From Montifringilla adamsi (Eukaryota; Chordata; Aves; Passeriformes; Passeridae), in the NCBI GenBank assembly GCA_017590115.1, contig JAGGNK010010892.1:4927927-4991926 (forward strand): a stretch of DNA of 64,000 nucleotides, written 5' to 3'. Under the pieces are notes generated by a model. It had not been told where the DNA came from. It saw only the letters and a list, made by a program, of their open reading frames with translations, and did not search any database. Made by a program: the position numbers and the translations under genes. Positions 35,792-46,424 of this stretch are shown in pieces (the stretch's first letter is position 1; each line of letters starts with the position of its first letter).

Positions 35792-35976
35792 GTGACTCCA
35801 CATTAAAAGCAAATGAACCAAGGAGGGAGCAGGCTGATACTATGAGGGAAAAGAGCTGCANGGGGGGTGTGTGGGGTGGGGATCTCTGAGCTTTCTTTGG
35901 TGGCCCTGTGACTCCACATTAAAAGCAAATGAACCAAGGAGGGAGCAGGCTGATACTATGAGGGAAAAGAGCTGCA
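35792..35976. repeat. 69-bp direct duplication flanking an assembly N
   Basis: The 69 bases 35792-35860, from GTGACTCC to AGAGCTGCA, recur exactly at 35908-35976. The first copy ends at the N (35861). The pattern is what overlap between two contigs leaves behind when a gap is closed with a single N. Confidence 0.9.
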
Positions 35977-37549
35977 CTGAGACCAGTAATAACAATAATG
36001 TTACTTCTGCCTCTTGTCTCCTGCAAGGAATAGCTGCCTTTTTCTATAACCATTTCTAAAATGTCAGTCTAAGCAAAAATCTTGTTATTTAGACTCTCCA
36101 TTTTGGACTGATCCAATATGGAGGATCTCTGTCTACCACCACTGCTACCAATAAATGTTGAACATGCCACTGGTAAGTTCAGCCATGCTATCAAGTGGTG
36201 TCCAAGTGGGAATGCCTTGGGCTCAGGAGCTGCAGGATCCAACATGTCAGGGATTTCACTCTGAGATTCCCAATTGCCTCTAAAAGCACTGGGAAAGCTG
36301 GTCAGGGAGACCTTGGAGGTAAAAAGCACTGAGGTGTGCTGAAGATGCTGCAGGTTTGTGCAGCATGTTCATAACCACAGTGAGTTATCTCATCATCTAA
36401 ACAGGTAGAAGGATTTAACTCTATTGACAATGAATAAGTCTTTCAAAACCTCAGGAGATGCTCCCAGCAATCCTAGTAAAGTTCAGGTTCAGACCTCAAA
36501 CAAATACTTCCTGCACCAAGCCAGCAAACAAAGGAAGGCAGCAGGAAACAAAGGTGAGGTCAGGGAAGAGTTTCTGGGGCTGCTGTGAAGGTCAGCCAGG
36601 CTGCAACAGGGAGTCCTCCCAGGCCTCCTGCTGGTCACTGGAGTCTGTCACAGGGTGGCGGCCACTCAGCCCTGCAAGTGCTGAAATCTTCTTGCCCAAG
36701 CAAGCCCCAGTACAAGAAAAATCCCACTTTTGCACATGGTCTGCAGAGGAAAGATGGAGAAACAAACACACAAAGGAAGGATGGAGTGGGTAAAACTTGC
36801 TTAGGTGTCATGAAGCAGAAGGAATGAGAGCCAGGGGTGAAAACAGGATGGTGCCAGGTCGATGCTGGCTGTGTGATTTATCTCTCCCTCCCTCCCTCCT
36901 TGCACCCCACAGCTGGTGTGAGGGGGAGGGATGCTCCAGTTCCCGTGTGCTGCCAGCCCCCGGTGTCCTCAGGGACAGCTGTCCCTCCTCAGCAGCCCCA
37001 GTGCAAAGCCCTTGCTGGGGCATGGGGATGAAGAGCTGCTGTCCCCTGAGTCCTGACCTGGGGTCTGAAGAAGGAAACTCTACCAAAACAAACCTGAAAA
37101 TCCACACTAATATCTCACCTTTGCCTGAGGAATCCAACAGCCTGAAAACAGCAGAGGGCCCATGGGTGGCAGGAGAATACTCCAAGACTTTTGGGCTGTC
37201 TAGGATCCTGGGCTGCCAGGCATTGTTCCTTCCACCTCTCTAAGGTCCCTTTGTCCCTTGCTGTGCTTGCTTCCAAAGCCAGATGCCATGGGAGATGTGG
37301 TCCTCCAGGACACAGGAGAACTCCAGGGTAACCCCTCAGGTTTCCAGCTGCTGACGTGGCTAAGAGTCTTCCAGGTGTTCCTGCAAGTTTATGACTAGTA
37401 GTGTTGGAAATAATATAACATCCCTCATTAACTTCTAATTTGTTGTTTCAATTAATTGTAATAATTACCCACTTTTAGCCAGCACTGTTTAAATTTTTTC
37501 ACAGACTCTTATTGATACTTTGATCATTAAATCATCGAAACATTAAAGG
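35977..37549. other. Unique sequence without a recognised feature
   Basis: No repeat family was recognised. A small (TCCC)n run lies near 36888-36900. Open frames are short or overlapping. Confidence 0.5.
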
Positions 37550-37993
37550 TGTTAAAACTAACCCTGACAAGCTGCAATAAACAAAGCCAAAGGGATTTGA
37601 AGATTGGGTGTCTGGAATCTTAAATTTATGGCACTTCAAAGCAGTTGGAATAACTAGAAGATACAGAGGAGATTCAGGCTTGAAAAGCTGGAGCCTCCCC
37701 GTGTGAGAAAAAGATAACAAAAGGACCACAGAGTGTGGACCAGATTAGCATAAAGAGCGAGACCACCAGAGAACAGCATGCTAATTAATGAAGAGGATTA
37801 TGTAATTTAGAACCAATGAGGTTGTTTATTTGTTAAAGATGTATAAATAACTGAAATGTTTTGTATTGGTGTGGAGGCTGGAACTTTGTCAGCCACACAC
37901 ACAAACCTTGGTCAAGAATAATAGAATGCCTGACTCTGTAACACCAAAAATAGAGTTAGAGGAGTCCTATTTATCCCCATGATTTTGGTGACA
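37550..37993 (+). mobile_element. LTR-like element with primer-binding-site-like 3' edge
   Basis: It begins TGTTAAAACTAACCCTGAC and has a TATAAATA box (37842-37849) about 140 bases before a TTTTGGTGACAG segment (37984-37995). TGGTGACA just after an LTR end is where a tRNA primer-binding site would lie. No matching 3' LTR, coding region or target duplication was found. It is probably the 5' LTR remnant of an old ERV, on moderate evidence. Confidence 0.5.
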
Positions 37994-38920
37994 GCAGCAC
38001 CAGTCAGAAATTTCCTCTTGTAGAATTCTTTTGGCAGATTCTCTGCATCCTGGAGTTACAAGAATTTGCATCCCCTCATCCTGGCACCCCCTTTTATTCC
38101 CTTATATCAGCAGGGTGGGATTCCAGCTGGTAACACCCATGGAGAATGAAGCAGGAAATCAGTATTTTAAGCTGAAACTTTGGAAAAAACGTGGTCCATC
38201 ATTAAGGCACCCTCTTGGTGGTCATCAGATTCATTTCCATTTCAGCCCAAAGCAGAACTGCTTAGAGCCAAATATTCCCCATTTCTGGATCTACAGGCCA
38301 CCAGGGAGAAGGAAGGAGCAGTGATTCTGCTGGGAGTGAGACACCCAGGCTGAGGCAGTGACAATTCATCCCCAACAGCCCATCAGCAGGGCTGGAGTGA
38401 CTGCACAGCCCCGTGGGGCAGGGGACATAAAGGGCATGAACAGGGTTTGTCGTGCTTAGCAAGTGCTGTAAAGGGTTTTACTGCCTCTTGTGGGAGAAGT
38501 GCCTCGCACCTGACAGTGATGGAGTCCTAAGCTGAAGTTATTTATCCACAGGGATAAATCAGGACTCGTTTTACTGAAGAGCTGATCTCAGAGCACAAAG
38601 GCACTGAGAGCTCCCAGGGCTCCTCTCATGTCAGCCCTAAACCCCCAGCACAAGGTGGGCAGCACAGTGGGGGAAGTGCTCCTGCCTGCAGGGCTGCAAG
38701 TCTGGAAGGGACAAAGGCTGGAGAAGTGCAGCTCACATCACACAGCAGCTTGCACCACACTTTATTCACTGCTCATGCAAACACCCAGGAGCCCTGCCCT
38801 GGCCAAGAGGAACAGCTGCCCCTTGCACACAGAGCTCAGGAATCACACCATCACTGCTCTGGGGTGCATTGAAGACCAGCGGGTTCCAGCCCCACTCCAT
38901 GGGCAGGGAAGAGGAGTTTA
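37994..38920. other. Unique sequence without a recognised feature
   Basis: It lies downstream of the LTR-like element. No retroviral coding remnant was recognised in any frame. Confidence 0.45.
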
Positions 38921-39050
38921 GCTGGTCCCACCATGCCTGGTCTGTCCAAGCAAGCCAGGCTGGTCCCATCAAGTCTGGTCAGTCCCAAGGAGCCAGAATG
39001 GCCCCACCAAGCCTTGCACAGTCCAACTGGGGCAGGCTGGTCCCACACAA
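38921..39050. repeat. 38-bp degenerate minisatellite
   Basis: Units beginning GCTGGTCCCA (or AATGGCCCCA) start at 38921, 38959, 38997 and 39036, giving about 3.4 copies. Overlapping frames repeat accordingly and are not genes. Confidence 0.85.
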
Positions 39051-39448
39051 ATCCCTCTGCTCTTTAGACAAGGCTGGTTTAGGAATGAGATGGGAAATCA
39101 GGGAAGAGTGGTCTGAGGCTGCTTTTAGCCCAGTTACTCATTTACACACCTTCAGTGCAGGCCAGAGCAGGATCAGGCCCAGAGGAGCTCTGCCCTCCCT
39201 CCTCTCTCCCTTCCCCATTTTGGGGCTGACACCAAACTCACTGAAAGGCAAGTGGAAAAAGCTCAAGTGCTGAGTTGCAGCTTGAAAAACGACAGAGAGT
39301 GATTATTGCTGTTCAAGAGACAAGGATTAATACATCAGCCCAACGTGGAACTCATACTTCTGGCAAAGTATTTTTATACAGGCAAAAATCTACATCATTT
39401 TCCTCAGCTGTTTGATTCACAGGAAAACAGTGCTGAAGAATCAAGGCC

Positions 39449-39488
39449 GGGGGGGGGNGGGGGTGGGATGGGGGGGATGGGGGGGAAG
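39449..39488. repeat. G-run with an unresolved base
   Basis: There are four or more runs of five to nine G, interrupted by T, AT and one N at 39458. It could form a G-quadruplex and is a likely sequencing or assembly stop. Confidence 0.9.
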
Positions 39489-40255
39489 GAAAATAAAGGC
39501 TCAGAGCACACAATCAATTTTTGTATTAATGTACAGCAAGGTACCATTGGCAGGAGGAAGCTGATTCTCAGGGCATGTTAACAAAAAGCATCAAGCTGAG
39601 GTAGGGGATCTGTTGCTTATTTTGTGCCTCTACTCAGAGTGTCAGAAGGGAGGGAGCCAGGCCAGCACTTTGCCTAACAGGAGCAGGGGAGGAAAGGTCT
39701 GTTAAAGGCTGGCTGCTGTGTTCTCCTCAGGCAGAGTGAGGGTGATGGATGGGGAGGTTGCTCAGCATCAGGCAGGGTGCAAAAGGGCCTCAGTAACATC
39801 TATTAAAGCCATCCATTTTCCCAAGCTCATCTGGCACTCACTCTTTGTCACCACACTTGTTACCTTTCCCTGATGGTAAATGCTGGGGAACGTCAAGGTA
39901 TTTGAACAGTCAGAGACGACAAATCCCTGCAAAGAAGAAAGTGTAAAACAGCAGGAGAAACATGTTGGCTTCATCCTGAGCGAGCATTAAATACACTTCC
40001 CATTTGTCTGAGGAGACACTTAATGGGAAAACGGGCTCTTTAATTGAACAGCCCGAGAGCCTCATGCAGCTCAGATAACAAACGCTCAGCAGAAAGCCAT
40101 TTTTCCAGGCAGGGATCCCGGCCTGGGTGAGGCAGGAGCAGCATTCTTCCCAGAGAAATGGCAGCACACACCATGGCTGCTGAGGACGATGCGACATGAG
40201 GCTGCTCCCAACGCGGGGCTATGGAAGGGAGCAGAGGGAGGCTCGGCCCGGGCCG
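39489..40255. other. Unique sequence without a recognised feature
   Basis: No repeat was recognised. AT-leaning 39900-40080 is non-repetitive. Confidence 0.5.
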
Positions 40256-40322
40256 GCCTGAGGGGCCGGGGCTGAGGGGCCGGGGCTGAGGGGCTGGGGC
40301 TGAGGGGCCGGCCTGAGGGGCT
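40256..40322. repeat. GC-rich 14-bp minisatellite
   Basis: Four to five units of about 14 bases built on GGGGCCGGGGCTGA, one with a T for C and the last GGCC-type. The local CpG is modest and no promoter elements were recognised, so I do not call a CpG island. Confidence 0.85.
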
Positions 40323-40447
40323 GTTTCTGCTGTGTTCTGCAGCCCACCCCAGCCCGGGGCTGCCTGCTGTCCTGTGCCCTCGCTGGACACCGCGGGCCCT
40401 GGGGGTGCTCTCTGCGGAGCTCGCTGGCAGCTTCATGCACCAGGGCT

Positions 40448-40580
40448 CTGCTGTGTCACTGGCCCTGTGTCACTGCCACCGCGCTGGTGGCACTGCTGTG
40501 TCACTGCCCCTGCTGTGTCACTGCCCATGCTATGGTGGCACTGCTGTGTCACTGCCCATGCTCTGGTGGCACTGCTGCAC
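40448..40580. repeat. Minisatellite of CTGCTGTGTCACTGCCC-type units
   Basis: CTGTGTCACTGCCC recurs four or five times, with GGTGGCACTGCTG at 40486, 40534 and 40565. The unit length varies between about 17, 31 and 48 bases, which is a higher-order pattern. Confidence 0.85.
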
Positions 40581-40714
40581 TTTCTGCCAGGCCCAGCACG
40601 CCAGGCAAGAGGCTCTCACTGGAGTTCATGATCCCTCTCACGCAGAGCTCAGGATTGCAGGGCACCGCTCTGGCCCCTCTGTGCTGGCAGCTGGGCCCTG
40701 CAGGGACAGCACTG

Positions 40715-41010
40715 GGAATCCCAGAATCCCAGACTGGGTTGGGTTGGAAGGACCTTAAAGCTCATCCCATCCCACCCAGACACCTTCCACTAGGCCAGGG
40801 TGCTTCAAGTCCCATCCAACATGGCCTTGGACACTTCCAGGGATCCAAGAGCAGCCCCAGCTTCTCTGGGCACCCTGTGCCAGGGCCTCCCCACATTCAC
40901 ATCACAGAACTTCCCTCCCATATCCCACCTAACCCTGCTGTCTTTCACTTTGAAGCCATTCCCCCAGGCCCTTGTTAATAATTCCTCTCAATCTTTCTTG
41001 TCAGCTCCCC
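40715..41010 (-). mobile_element. CR1 LINE 3' tail, antisense
   Basis: AATCCCAGAATCCCAGACTG, GGACCTTAAAGCTCATCCC, then CACCCTGTGCCAGGGCCTCC and GAAGCCATTCCCCC show the reverse complement of the common CR1 3' end. The terminal short repeat is visible as AATCCCAG repeated. Confidence 0.92.
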
Positions 41011-41949
41011 TCAGGTATTATCCACCAACCGCCAAGGTATGAGGTACCAACAACACATGCCAGACAGAGTAGCCTAAAAATGACTCAAAATCGATTAATG
41101 ATAAAATTACCATTATAAAATGAACTTTTCCTGACACAGGATGCCTGCTGCACATGTCCATCTGCAGTACATCAACCTTCCCATCTCCCCTCAAATCTTC
41201 CCCCCCCCATGCATGATCCTTCAAACTGCCTCTGCTGCAGCACAGCCCCTTCCCAGTCTAAGAGTGTCTGAGATCCTGGGATTGGCCTGAACATAATTTT
41301 TCTTTATTTACTTGAAGTGTTGTTCAGCCACGGAATTGAGCAATCTCTGGCCTCTGCAGGGTGTGCAGCAGAGGGTGGTGGGGCACAGCCAGGGCAGGCA
41401 CCTGCTTTCACTGTCATCGTGCTAATTAATAACATGCTAATTAAATAAAGAAAGCCATTGGCGGAGTATCAAGGGAAGGGCAGAGCTAAGAATGTAGTGA
41501 GAGAGGGGCTGAAGGAGTCTCCTCTATTGTCAAGTCCTCTTCCCTGTGATTCCCATCACACCAGCTTATTAAACCCTGCCTTGAAAGCTGTGGCTTTTCC
41601 CAAGCTCCCCAGGGGAGGCTGTTAAAGAACTTCCCTTATCATGTATCAAGGAATCTCCTCACTTGCAATTAAAACCTACACTTAACCAGTTTGTTCTTGA
41701 TCTGTGGTTTAAATCACCCTCCTCCATGGGGTTTATCTCCCCCCTGAACAGCAGCCTCTCCTCTTCTCCGCAAGAATTTATGGCTGAACAGGCTGCATGA
41801 GCATCCCTTCTTTTTTTTATATCCCTGTTTCTCCTGTGAACCCGACTCCCCTCAGTCTGTGCAGAATCCAGGAGTGACAGGTACTTTTCCAGGTGGTGAG
41901 GACAGGAGGCACTGCTGGGGACATCCAGGGGTTGGTGGGGTGTGGGAGA
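41011..41949. other. Unique sequence; AT-rich words at 41405-41450
   Basis: GTGCTAATTAATAACATGCTAATTAAATAAAG contains two near copies of ATGCTAATTA in non-repetitive DNA and could be a small regulatory element. This is inference only. Otherwise nothing was recognised. Confidence 0.35.
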
Positions 41950-42165
41950 TAGATTTGTAGAGAATTTTTAGATAAGATTTTAAGGTTTTAAGATAAACCA
42001 AAAGACACTCATAATATATTGTAAGTAGGAACTAATTAACTTCTAATTGTAATAGCATAAACTATAACATCTGTACTATCTCATCCTTCACATGAAACTA
42101 AAAATAGAATTAAAGTTTTTAAACCACCTCTCAGTTACCCCATCTTAAAGTCAGAAAAAACCTTA
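41950..42165 (+). mobile_element. Possible AT-rich LTR remnant
   Basis: The text TTGTAGAGAATTTTTAGATA to AATTAAAGTTTTTAAACC has the AT-rich style of passerine ERV LTR U3/R regions and differs sharply from its GC-rich flanks. No ends, target duplication or second copy were found here. Confidence 0.3.
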
Positions 42166-42764
42166 ATCCAGCAGTGGGGCTCATCCTGCCCCAGATGTTG
42201 GAAGGAGCTGGGGATAGCAGGGTTCAAACAGCCCCTTCAGGTCCTTTGACTTAAAGGTGAGGTTTTTTGGAGCTCCCTGCAGCTGCCTGTGGACAGGAGG
42301 CAGGAGGCAGCACCACACCTGAGTGCCAAAGTGACACTGTGGTCACTCTGACAGGATTTAGGAGCCTTCTCCACACCAAGTCCTGCCTCAGCTCCTCTGT
42401 GCCATGCAGGACAGCCTTGCAGGGGCAGTATCTCCTAATGCTGGTGACACAGGCCTTTTGTCCATCTCTTCTATTTTTTTTTTTCCTTTTCCCCACCTCC
42501 TCCTCTCCCTTTGGTTTATGTGCAACCCAGGCACATCCTCAGCTGCCCCCATCCAGCAGCAGGAAGGCAGCTGAAGGGTTTTCTCTCACCTCAGGGGTCT
42601 GCATCACTGATTCCCAGAGCAGCAGCACAAACAGGAACCCTCATCAATACCAGAACACTCTCACTGTGTGTTAATTAAGTGCATTTAATTACCAAAAGAG
42701 CAGACAAATGCAGCAGGGCTGAGGCCTGAAAGGCCACACACAAGGAGCTTCCTTCCTGGCTTGC
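42166..42764. other. Unique sequence without a recognised feature
   Basis: There is a poly-T run at 42473-42484. No repeat or exon was recognised. Confidence 0.5.
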
Positions 42765-42769
42765 CTGGC

Positions 42770-43355
42770 TGTTATAGATACATACTATAATATTGGCTTT
42801 TTGCAAATATTAAAATGGATTTTATATGTGTGGTATTAAAGTAACTGTTATAAGGATATAGTTTTTATTTCTGTTGTTAATTAAGCTTAGACATAGTAGT
42901 GAAATAGCTGATAAAGTATGCTTGTGTTAAAATACCTGCTTGAATGTGATAACATCCAATGAACACAGGATGAGGACACCTGCTACAGATGTGCCAACTA
43001 TCAGCACTCACCATCTGAAGACAGTGTGGACCAAAGCCCAAACAGGAGGTGATAACAAGGGCAGACTAAAACCACAGCATAAAATGCACATGCTCTGAAA
43101 AGGTGGACCATGCTAAACAATCCTTGCAACATGTAAACTAGTTTTGGGAAGTTTACTATGCATAATTTTTTTTGAATATGTAACAGGCTGATGCAATAGA
43201 AATTATATATACAGGGTGTTTCCAAAATAGTAGGTGTGCTCCTGGCTGAGTGCCAAGACACACCCGGCCATAATCTTTGCTTTATTCTCTTTGTCTCCTA
43301 TTGTCCTTTATCAAACTTCTTAAATTTTCACAGGAGAGTGAACGTGTTTTTCACA
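42770..43355 (+). mobile_element. Solo endogenous-retrovirus LTR with 5-bp target duplication
   Basis: The 586-base element runs TGTTATAGATAC...TTTTTCACA between identical CTGGC pentamers (42765-42769 and 43356-43360). A TATATATA-type box (about 43205) is followed by a short R/U5 with an ATCAAA-like weak polyadenylation signal near 43313. A five-base duplication with these ends fits an ERVL-like (ERV3) family. No coding region remains. Confidence 0.88.
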
Positions 43356-43360
43356 CTGGC

Positions 43361-45159
43361 CCTGTTCCAAACAACTGCTGAACCTACAGAGGTTCCATGG
43401 CTGTCCCAGTTTGAACCAGTGCTGCCCCAGTGCCAGGATGCCAGCAGATCTCGTGGGAAAACCCTGGGTTGGCAGACTGGGGGCATGGATGTGCTCAGAG
43501 GAGCCCTGACTCCTCACAGACTTTTGATCAAACGCTTCAGGCTTCTTGATATTCCTTTCTTATCCCAGAATTGAATTGGAAAATTAATTCCAGCCACAGA
43601 CAATGAATGACCAAGGACCAGGCCTCCCAGGCTTCCATGCATCCAAGGAGAAGGCTCATGCTGCTGGCCTGGAATGGGGGGAATCCTTTGGTACAGAAGT
43701 AGAAAAAGAAGTCATTGCCATGAGAAAAGGAGCTAGTGCTTTAATTCCCGCTGTGTTCCCACTCTGGCTGACCCAGAGCAGCTCAGATTTTCCCAGTGGG
43801 ATGTGAGGAGTTTTCTGGGAGTCCATGAAACTTCAGGCAAGGCCAGCCTGGAGAAGGGCTGTGTCTGTCAGGGACATGCCCACAGCCCAGCTGGCCACAT
43901 CTGTGTAAGGACAGACAGATGAGCTCACAAAATGTGCTCTGTCATGTCCTGCCTCAAGGACTTCAGGCTCTTAATTCCCATCAAAGGCAGAAAAATGACA
44001 GAGAACTTGGCATAGGCATTCAGTAAGTCTGTTCTGCTTCTTTAACATAAAGCTGGGCACATTGTTCCCACTAACAGAGGAAGAACAATTAGCCTCAGAG
44101 AGCATTACCAGTGCACTGTAATAGGGATTTGTAGGGCAAATCGCCTTAGGAGACTCCAGTGAAGTGAGACTGGGTTTTCCAAGGAATTTGCAATGCTAAT
44201 CCTGGCAGTGCCAGGTCTCCAGTGATGCTGCATGGCAAGGAAGGCTGTGGGTGCCATGTAAACCAGAGCAGGGAGAGTTATTAAACATGATATCAGCCAC
44301 ACAGCAAATGAGTCACTCACAAATGTGAGGTAAAGGCTGAGGAAGTGAAGAAAAGGGTTTCTTAAAGGGTGAGCTGCTCTCCTGGGCACACAGCCCTGAC
44401 CTCTCTGACTTATCTTGTTTCTGCTCAGTCAGAGGAGCTATGAGTTTGATAATAAGCTGACAGGATTTGCCTGTTAGAAGATGTGATATTAATAAGAAGG
44501 AATATTAAATGTGTGTCGTGTTGCTTTTGCTGTTGAGGGAATAAAATCCTTCCCTGAGAACCATCCTGTGCCTGTTTGGAAGGATGGACCTCGTTAAGGA
44601 ACAGGTATTTAAGTATCTCATCTTTACTCACCAGGTCATCCTCCACCACTGCCAAACCATGGAGCCAACAACTCCAAAATTCACTGGTTTCAGTGTTTAG
44701 GGATTTATGTGCAACCTGCCAGAGCTGTGTCCACACCACACAGTTCCCAACAAACCCCAGCAGTAGGGATGGAGCCACAGGCCAGGGAAGGCTTGGGGAA
44801 GCTCCATAGTGCTGCTCGTTGTGAGCAGAATTTGGGAGTTTCTGAACTAGCTGGGAATTCTCCAACAGACCAGATTTCAGCAGAAAAAACCAATACTTCA
44901 GCACTGAAGGAGATTATCACATTCTCATGGAAAACTGCCAGATTCTCTTTTTTGGAGACTTGGAGGGGAGCACCCACTGCCCTTTAGAAATCCTTCATTT
45001 TCCAGTGACACAGAGGTTCAGATCTCCTTGGCAGACCATGCTCATCCTTGGAAGTCTGTGGGCCCTGGGATACCTGGCTCCAAGCACCAATTTCTGGACC
45101 CAGACCTCCACTTTGTCCAGAACTGGGCAGTCTCGGGAGAATCCAGTCCTAAGGCTGTG
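43361..45159. other. Unique sequence without a recognised gene
   Basis: Non-repetitive. AT-leaning 44040-44330 might hold a conserved element. A minus-strand frame of 159 codons (44425-44904) has no recognised domain and no splice context, so it was not called. Confidence 0.45.
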
Positions 45160-45670
45160 TTGGAACCCTGGATGCTGAGAATTTCAGAGTTTCTGTGCTG
45201 CCAGGCATTGACCCCCAAGAGAACACTGCATTTGACCTGAGGCCGTGGAGAAGGCTTCCAAAATGGAATGACAGAACTGGAATTGTGGGTGTGGAGTGTG
45301 CATAAAAGTGTGTGATATCACAGGGTGGGAAACTTAAGAGTTTAAGGGTTTAGAATATAGTAATATATATAAAGCAAGATGGAGGTTTTCGGGGGGAGGC
45401 TGGTCCTTCTTCTTCACCTTCTCTATGGGTTTGGGTGGTTTTGTATAATTGGATAGAAAAGTCCCCATTGTGGGCACGGGTGGTTGGTTATTGGGTTAAA
45501 AGTAAAAATAATTTAGGTGTCATTTCTTAAATGGACAGCTTATCCTTAAAAGGCCTTGTAGAGAGAGAGATGGGGCTCCATTTTTAGTTTGTTAGAGTGA
45601 AGTGCTGTAGAACTCACACTTTGTGAGACTGTGACATAGATAAGAGCTAATAAACATCTGAGTCCCAACA
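45160..45670 (+). mobile_element. Endogenous-retrovirus LTR, sense
   Basis: An ATATATATAAAGC TATA box (45365-45377), the TTCTTCTTCACCTTC segment, GGTGGTTGGTTATTGGGTTA and an AATAAA (45649-45654) shortly before CCCAACA (45670) are the ordered parts of a common passerine LTR. The 5' edge is approximate and no target duplication was identified. Confidence 0.75.
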
Positions 45671-46057
45671 AGAAAAACCATCTCACAATTTAATCCCGAC
45701 CTTGCCAAAAAAAAGGCAAAGAATCAACAGGGCTGGATTTACCACATCCTTTAGGTTCAGCAGGATGTCAGAAACTCTGAATGGCGAAAACCATGGCTTC
45801 CCCTGCCACATCACCTCCTCCACTCCCTTCACAAGAGCCTGGGCTCCAGGAATGTTGGGGAGCCTTGAGAAAAGGTTTTAAAACATAAAAATGAAATGGC
45901 TGGTTTAATATTTATAAAGCCACCTGACAAGAGGTTTGTCCCTCCTCAGGAAGCAGCAGTTTTCTTTCCATTTTATAGTACAGAAATATTTTAAGTTATT
46001 TCCAGAAAGGAGTTCCCATCTCTGGTCAGCCATAGTGGCTGTAAAAATGTCAGTTGT

Positions 46058-46151
46058 GAAATGTGTAATTTTGATCTTTGGGGATGTGGTTTACTGACAC
46101 TGATGAAATGGGGAAAACTTTCCAAATGAAAATTATTGTAAAAATGCAAAG
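46058..46151. repeat. Dispersed duplicate block, copy A
   Basis: GAAATGTGTAATTTTGAT, TACTGACACTGATGAAAT and CTTTCCAAATGAAAAT recur in the same order and orientation at 48817-48899. Copy A has 11 or so extra bases (near 46077-46089) that copy B lacks. The family is unknown. Confidence 0.85.
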
Positions 46152-46376
46152 ACGTCAGTCTTGATGGGCTTTCCCTGGCAATTTTAACCAGCAATAGTTT
46201 CCAGAAATCAATTCAAACCCCTTTGAAATCAATTGGCATTCACTTTAATGTCATTTTGATTCTTCCTTAAAGAGCAAATTAAGTTTTACAATTACCAGGA
46301 AAAGCTGTCCTCTTCCACCCCACTGTTTGCTTCCCTCTTGTCCTTCCACACACAGCACTGGAGCCATCCAGGCAAT

Positions 46377-46424
46377 GTTAATTATTTGGTTTATGTATTC
46401 GTTAATTATTTGGTTTATGTATTC
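46377..46424. repeat. 24-bp perfect tandem duplication
   Basis: The 24 bases from GTTAATTATTTGG to GTATTC occur twice in a row (46377-46400 and 46401-46424) with no mismatch. Confidence 0.95.

Noticed and set aside
40256..40450. Possible CpG-island promoter
   Set aside because: The GC content comes mostly from a 14-bp minisatellite, and no TATA, initiator or adjoining coding exon was seen.
44425..44904. 159-codon minus-strand frame
   Set aside because: No recognisable domain, no splice signals, and competing frames on the plus strand.
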